Of a DNA stretch of 64,000 bases, positions 60,655 through 64,000 are shown piece after piece; the first letter of the stretch is position 1; each line of letters opens with the position of its first letter. The position numbers and the translations under genes are program-made. Below the pieces are notes generated by a model. That model saw nothing but the letters and a program-made list of their open reading frames with translations, was not told the DNA's origin and made no database searches. Source of the DNA: Acidobacteriota bacterium (GTDB taxonomy: Bacteria > Acidobacteriota > Blastocatellia > Pyrinomonadales > Pyrinomonadaceae); the NCBI GenBank assembly GCA_020200135.1, contig JAIVJI010000068.1:1-64000 (forward strand), given 5' to 3'.

Positions 60655-62583
60655 GTGAAATCTCGGAAGCATTACCGTCCCCGCTTGTTGCTCTGCGCGG
60701 CGTGTGTGGCGGTGGCGCTTTCCGTCTACGCGGCGCCCGGCGGGGCGCACGGCGCGCGCGCCGAAGGGGCAGGCGGGAAGCTCTCGCCGGAGCTGCTGGC
60801 GCGCGCCCAAAGCTCGGGGGGCAGGTCGGTCGAGGTCATCATTGAGGGGGACGACGACGCGGCGCGGGGCTTGAGCCTGGGCACGGTCTTCAACCTCGTC
60901 GGCGGGCGTGTGACGCGCACCTTCGGGCGGCTCGGCTTGGTCGCGGCGCGCGTGCCCGAGAGCGAGCTGGCGGCGCTGGCCGCGCGCCCCGAGGTGCGCT
61001 ACGTGTCGCCCGACAGACCTTTGGGCGCCTCCGGCCACATCGAAACGACGACCGGCACCAGCTCCGTCCGCACGCAGACGGGGTTGTCGCTGCTCGGGCT
61101 CGTCCAGACGACCACGACGCTCGACGGGGCGGGCGTGGGCATCGCCGTCGTCGACTCGGGCTTGGACGCAGGGCACGAGGTCTTCCGCGACTCGTTCGGC
61201 GTGAGCCGCGTCGCCGCGAGCGTTGACTTCACGGGCGAGGGTCGCACCGACGACCCGTACGGGCACGGGACGCACGTCGCCTCCATCGCGGCCGGCTCGG
61301 GCCAGCCTTCGGGCGGCGCATACGCCGGCATCGCCCCGGCGGCGAAGGTCGTCAACCTGCGCGTGCTCGGCGCCGACGGGCGCGGGAAGACCTCGGGGCT
61401 GCTCGCGGCGCTCGAATGGGTCATGCAGAACCGCACGCTCTACAAGATACGCGTCGTCAACCTTTCACTGGGCACGGACGCGGTTGACAGCTATCGCAAC
61501 GACCCGGCGTGCGCGGCCGTCAGGCGTCTGGTGGACGCGGGGCTGGTGGTGGTCGCGGCCGCCGGCAACAGCGGGAAGGACTCGCTGGGCAACAAAATCT
61601 ATGGGCAGATTCACTCGCCGGGCGTCGAGCCTTCGGCCGTCACGGTCGGCGCGTCGAACAGCTTCGGCTCGGACGGGCGCTGGGACGACGGCGTGACGAC
61701 CTACAGCTCGCGCGGCCCGACGCGCGGCTCGTGGACGGACGACGCGGGCGTGCGACACCGCGACAACCTGCTCAAGCCGGATTTGACCGCGCCGGGCAAC
61801 CGCGTCATCGGCGCGGCGGCGCCGAACGCGCGGCTGCTCTCGGAGCACCCCGAGCTGCACGTCGACTCGAACCAGCCGGCCTCGCGGCGCATGATGTACA
61901 TGTCGGGCACGTCGATGGCCGCGCCCGTGACGGCCGGCGCGGCGGCGCTGCTGCTCCAGGTCAACCCGCAGCTAACGCCGAACCTCGTCAAGGCGCTGCT
62001 GATGCTGACGGCGCAGCCCGCGGCCGGGCAGAACGTGCTCGAGCAGGGCGCGGGTCAGTTGAACGTCGAGGGCGCGGTACGTCTGGCGAAGCTCGTCCGC
62101 ACGGATTTGTCGAGCTCGACGCCGCTCGGCGCGCCGCTGCTCGCGGGCGCGGCGCCGCTGCCGCAGAGCACGGTCGCGGGGCAGACCTTCTGGTGGTCGC
62201 AGGGGCTCGTCCTCAACCGGACGGCGGCGCACGGCGCGGAACTCTACACGCTCTACCAGAAGGCTTACGGCCGGGGCGCGCTGCTCGGCGACGGCGCGGC
62301 CGAGGGGGCGGAGGGGCACACGCTGAACGCTTCGATGATGACGGGGGGCGTGTCGCTCGGCGCGTGGCTTTTGACGAGCGACGGCTCGACGCTGGCGGGC
62401 GGGACGCCGCTCCTCGACGTGCGCGCGCTCTCGGGCGACACGCTGCCGGACGGCATCATGGTCGGCGACGGCATCATGGTCGGCGACGGAATACAGGTCG
62501 GCGACGGCATTATGGTCGGGGACACGACCGTGAAGGCGCGGTCGGCCGCGTGGGAGGGGGACGAGACGCCGTGCATGAAGTGA
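60655..62583 (+). CDS. S8 family serine protease with C-terminal VGDGI repeats
   Basis: GIAVVDSGLDAGHEVF; GHGTHVASIAAGSG; MSGTSMAAPVTAGAAALLLQ; tail LPDGIMVGDGIMVGDGIQVGDGIMVGD; GTG start. Confidence 0.92.
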   Translation: MKSRKHYRPRLLLCAACVAVALSVYAAPGGAHGARAEGAGGKLSPELLARAQSSGGRSVEVIIEGDDDAARGLSLGTVFNLVGGRVTRTFGRLGLVAARVPESELAALAARPEVRYVSPDRPLGASGHIETTTGTSSVRTQTGLSLLGLVQTTTTLDGAGVGIAVVDSGLDAGHEVFRDSFGVSRVAASVDFTGEGRTDDPYGHGTHVASIAAGSGQPSGGAYAGIAPAAKVVNLRVLGADGRGKTSGLLAALEWVMQNRTLYKIRVVNLSLGTDAVDSYRNDPACAAVRRLVDAGLVVVAAAGNSGKDSLGNKIYGQIHSPGVEPSAVTVGASNSFGSDGRWDDGVTTYSSRGPTRGSWTDDAGVRHRDNLLKPDLTAPGNRVIGAAAPNARLLSEHPELHVDSNQPASRRMMYMSGTSMAAPVTAGAAALLLQVNPQLTPNLVKALLMLTAQPAAGQNVLEQGAGQLNVEGAVRLAKLVRTDLSSSTPLGAPLLAGAAPLPQSTVAGQTFWWSQGLVLNRTAAHGAELYTLYQKAYGRGALLGDGAAEGAEGHTLNASMMTGGVSLGAWLLTSDGSTLAGGTPLLDVRALSGDTLPDGIMVGDGIMVGDGIQVGDGIMVGDTTVKARSAAWEGDETPCMK

Positions 62584-62830
62584 GCCCCGGCGGGTTGACG
62601 CGGGGGCCGTTTCCGCCGGATACTCTGGTGCCCCTGTCCGGTCTACCGGCTAACTCTCTCTCCCCCAGACCGCGCAAGAAAACCTCGACTGGCGGACGCC
62701 TGCGTCTGTGCGGAGACGCCTTCCCAGACAAACTTTTACCGGCGCGGTCTTCCGACCCCGCGCCGGCAAACGCTCTCGAGAAAAACGGTCTCGTCCGGCG
62801 CTTCGGTTCGCGCCGGCTGGAGGGATCAAG

Positions 62831-64000
62831 GTGAAACAGGTTAGAAGTCACAAGAAGGCGGCGGCGTCCCTGTCTCTACTCGCGCTGCTCGCCCTCGCCG
62901 ACTATACCGGCCTCGCGCCCGGCGGAGTGACCCGCGCCGGGCTGAGGTTCAGCCGCTCCCCGGCGGCGGCCTCGCGGGACGCGGCGCAGGACGCCGAGGC
63001 GGTCGCCGCCGCCAGAATCTCGCCCGACCTGCTGGAGGTCGCGCGCGACCCCGAGTCTTCGGGTCGCAGGGTGCGCGTCATCCTGCAGGACGACGGGGCG
63101 GGGCTTCCGGCCTCGCTCCGCCGCGAGGCGAGGACGCGCGCCAGCTTCGACTCCATCGGCGCGCGCGTCGTCGAGCTGCCCGCGCGCCTCGTCGAGCAGC
63201 TCGCCGGGCGCGAGGGCGTCCGCTTCGTCTCGCTCGACCGCGAGACGAGGGCCTTCGGCCACGTCACGCGCACGACGGGCACCGACGACGTGCGCTCGAC
63301 CACCGGGATTAACGTCTCCGGCCTCGACGGCACCGGCATAGGCATCGCCGTCCTCGACTCCGGCATCGACACCAACCACGCGGCCTTCCTCGACAGCAAC
63401 AACAGACTGCGCGTCGTCAAGAGCGTGGACTTCACGGGCGAGGGGCGCACCGACGACCCGCACGGCCACGGGACGCACGTGGCCTCCATCGTCGGGGGCA
63501 ACGGCCGCATCGCGCGCGGCGAGTACATGGGCGTCGCGCCCGACGCCAACCTCATCAACCTCCGCGTGCTGGGCTCGCAGGGGACGGGGCGCGTCTCGAA
63601 CATCCTGAGCGCGCTCGAATGGGTCTTGCAGAACCGCGCCGCCTACAACATACGCGTCGCCAACCTGAGCTTGGGCACGACCGCCGTCGAGTCTTACAAG
63701 AACGACCCCATCTGCAAGGCGGTGCGCAGGCTCGTTGACGCGGGCGTCGTGGTGGTCGCGGCCGCCGGCAACAACGGGAAGGACGCCGAAGGGCGGAAGC
63801 TCTACGGCGCCATCCACTCGCCGGGCGTCGAGCCTTCGGCGCTCACCGTGGGCGCGGCCAACTCCTTCGGCACCGACTGGCGCTCCGACGACGGCGTCGC
63901 GTCCTACAGCTCGCGCGGCCCGACGCGCGGCTCGTGGGTGGATGCGTCGGGCGTGCGCCGCCACGACAACTTCGTCAAGCCCGACCTCGTCGCCCCCGGC
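62831..64000 (+). CDS. S8 family serine protease, 3' truncated by window end
   Basis: GTG start MKQVRSHKKAAASLSLLALLAL...; GIAVLDSGIDTNHAAF; GHGTHVASIVGGNG; frame open to window end. Confidence 0.88.
   Translation, partial: MKQVRSHKKAAASLSLLALLALADYTGLAPGGVTRAGLRFSRSPAAASRDAAQDAEAVAAARISPDLLEVARDPESSGRRVRVILQDDGAGLPASLRREARTRASFDSIGARVVELPARLVEQLAGREGVRFVSLDRETRAFGHVTRTTGTDDVRSTTGINVSGLDGTGIGIAVLDSGIDTNHAAFLDSNNRLRVVKSVDFTGEGRTDDPHGHGTHVASIVGGNGRIARGEYMGVAPDANLINLRVLGSQGTGRVSNILSALEWVLQNRAAYNIRVANLSLGTTAVESYKNDPICKAVRRLVDAGVVVVAAAGNNGKDAEGRKLYGAIHSPGVEPSALTVGAANSFGTDWRSDDGVASYSSRGPTRGSWVDASGVRRHDNFVKPDLVAPG

Overview
64 kb of high-GC bacterial chromosome, probably Acidobacteriota (Blastocatellia-like). 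That placement is an inference from the VWFA-related secreted proteins, carboxypeptidase-regulatory-like proteins and overall style; no rRNA is present to confirm it. Recognisable core genes are xseA/xseB/ispA, ileS/lspA/lgt/rluD, two lytic transglycosylases, an oligopeptidase B-like S9 peptidase, a hybrid sensor kinase, an HD-GYP regulator, DUF3857/transglutaminase proteins and tandem S8 proteases. Three things stand out. (1) At least 15 intergenic loci carry foldback repeats built from tandem 7-mers (one family uses a 9-mer). The heptamers are sequence-unrelated between families but share one architecture: heptad arm, short unique loop, inverted heptad arm. Several families recur within the window, and several arms supply the stop codons of flanking genes. 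(2) A lower-GC insert carries an orphan OLD-type ATPase/TOPRIM nuclease followed 2 nt later by a small ORF with an in-frame TAG. (3) Several genes look internally deleted or interrupted (aminotransferase, VWA protein, sigma-54 regulator HTH, a secreted protein, a DUF3857 protein), and ileS has a mosaic low-GC 3' segment. No tRNA, rRNA, CRISPR array or transposase was recognised. All family assignments are from reading protein motifs; no searches were run.
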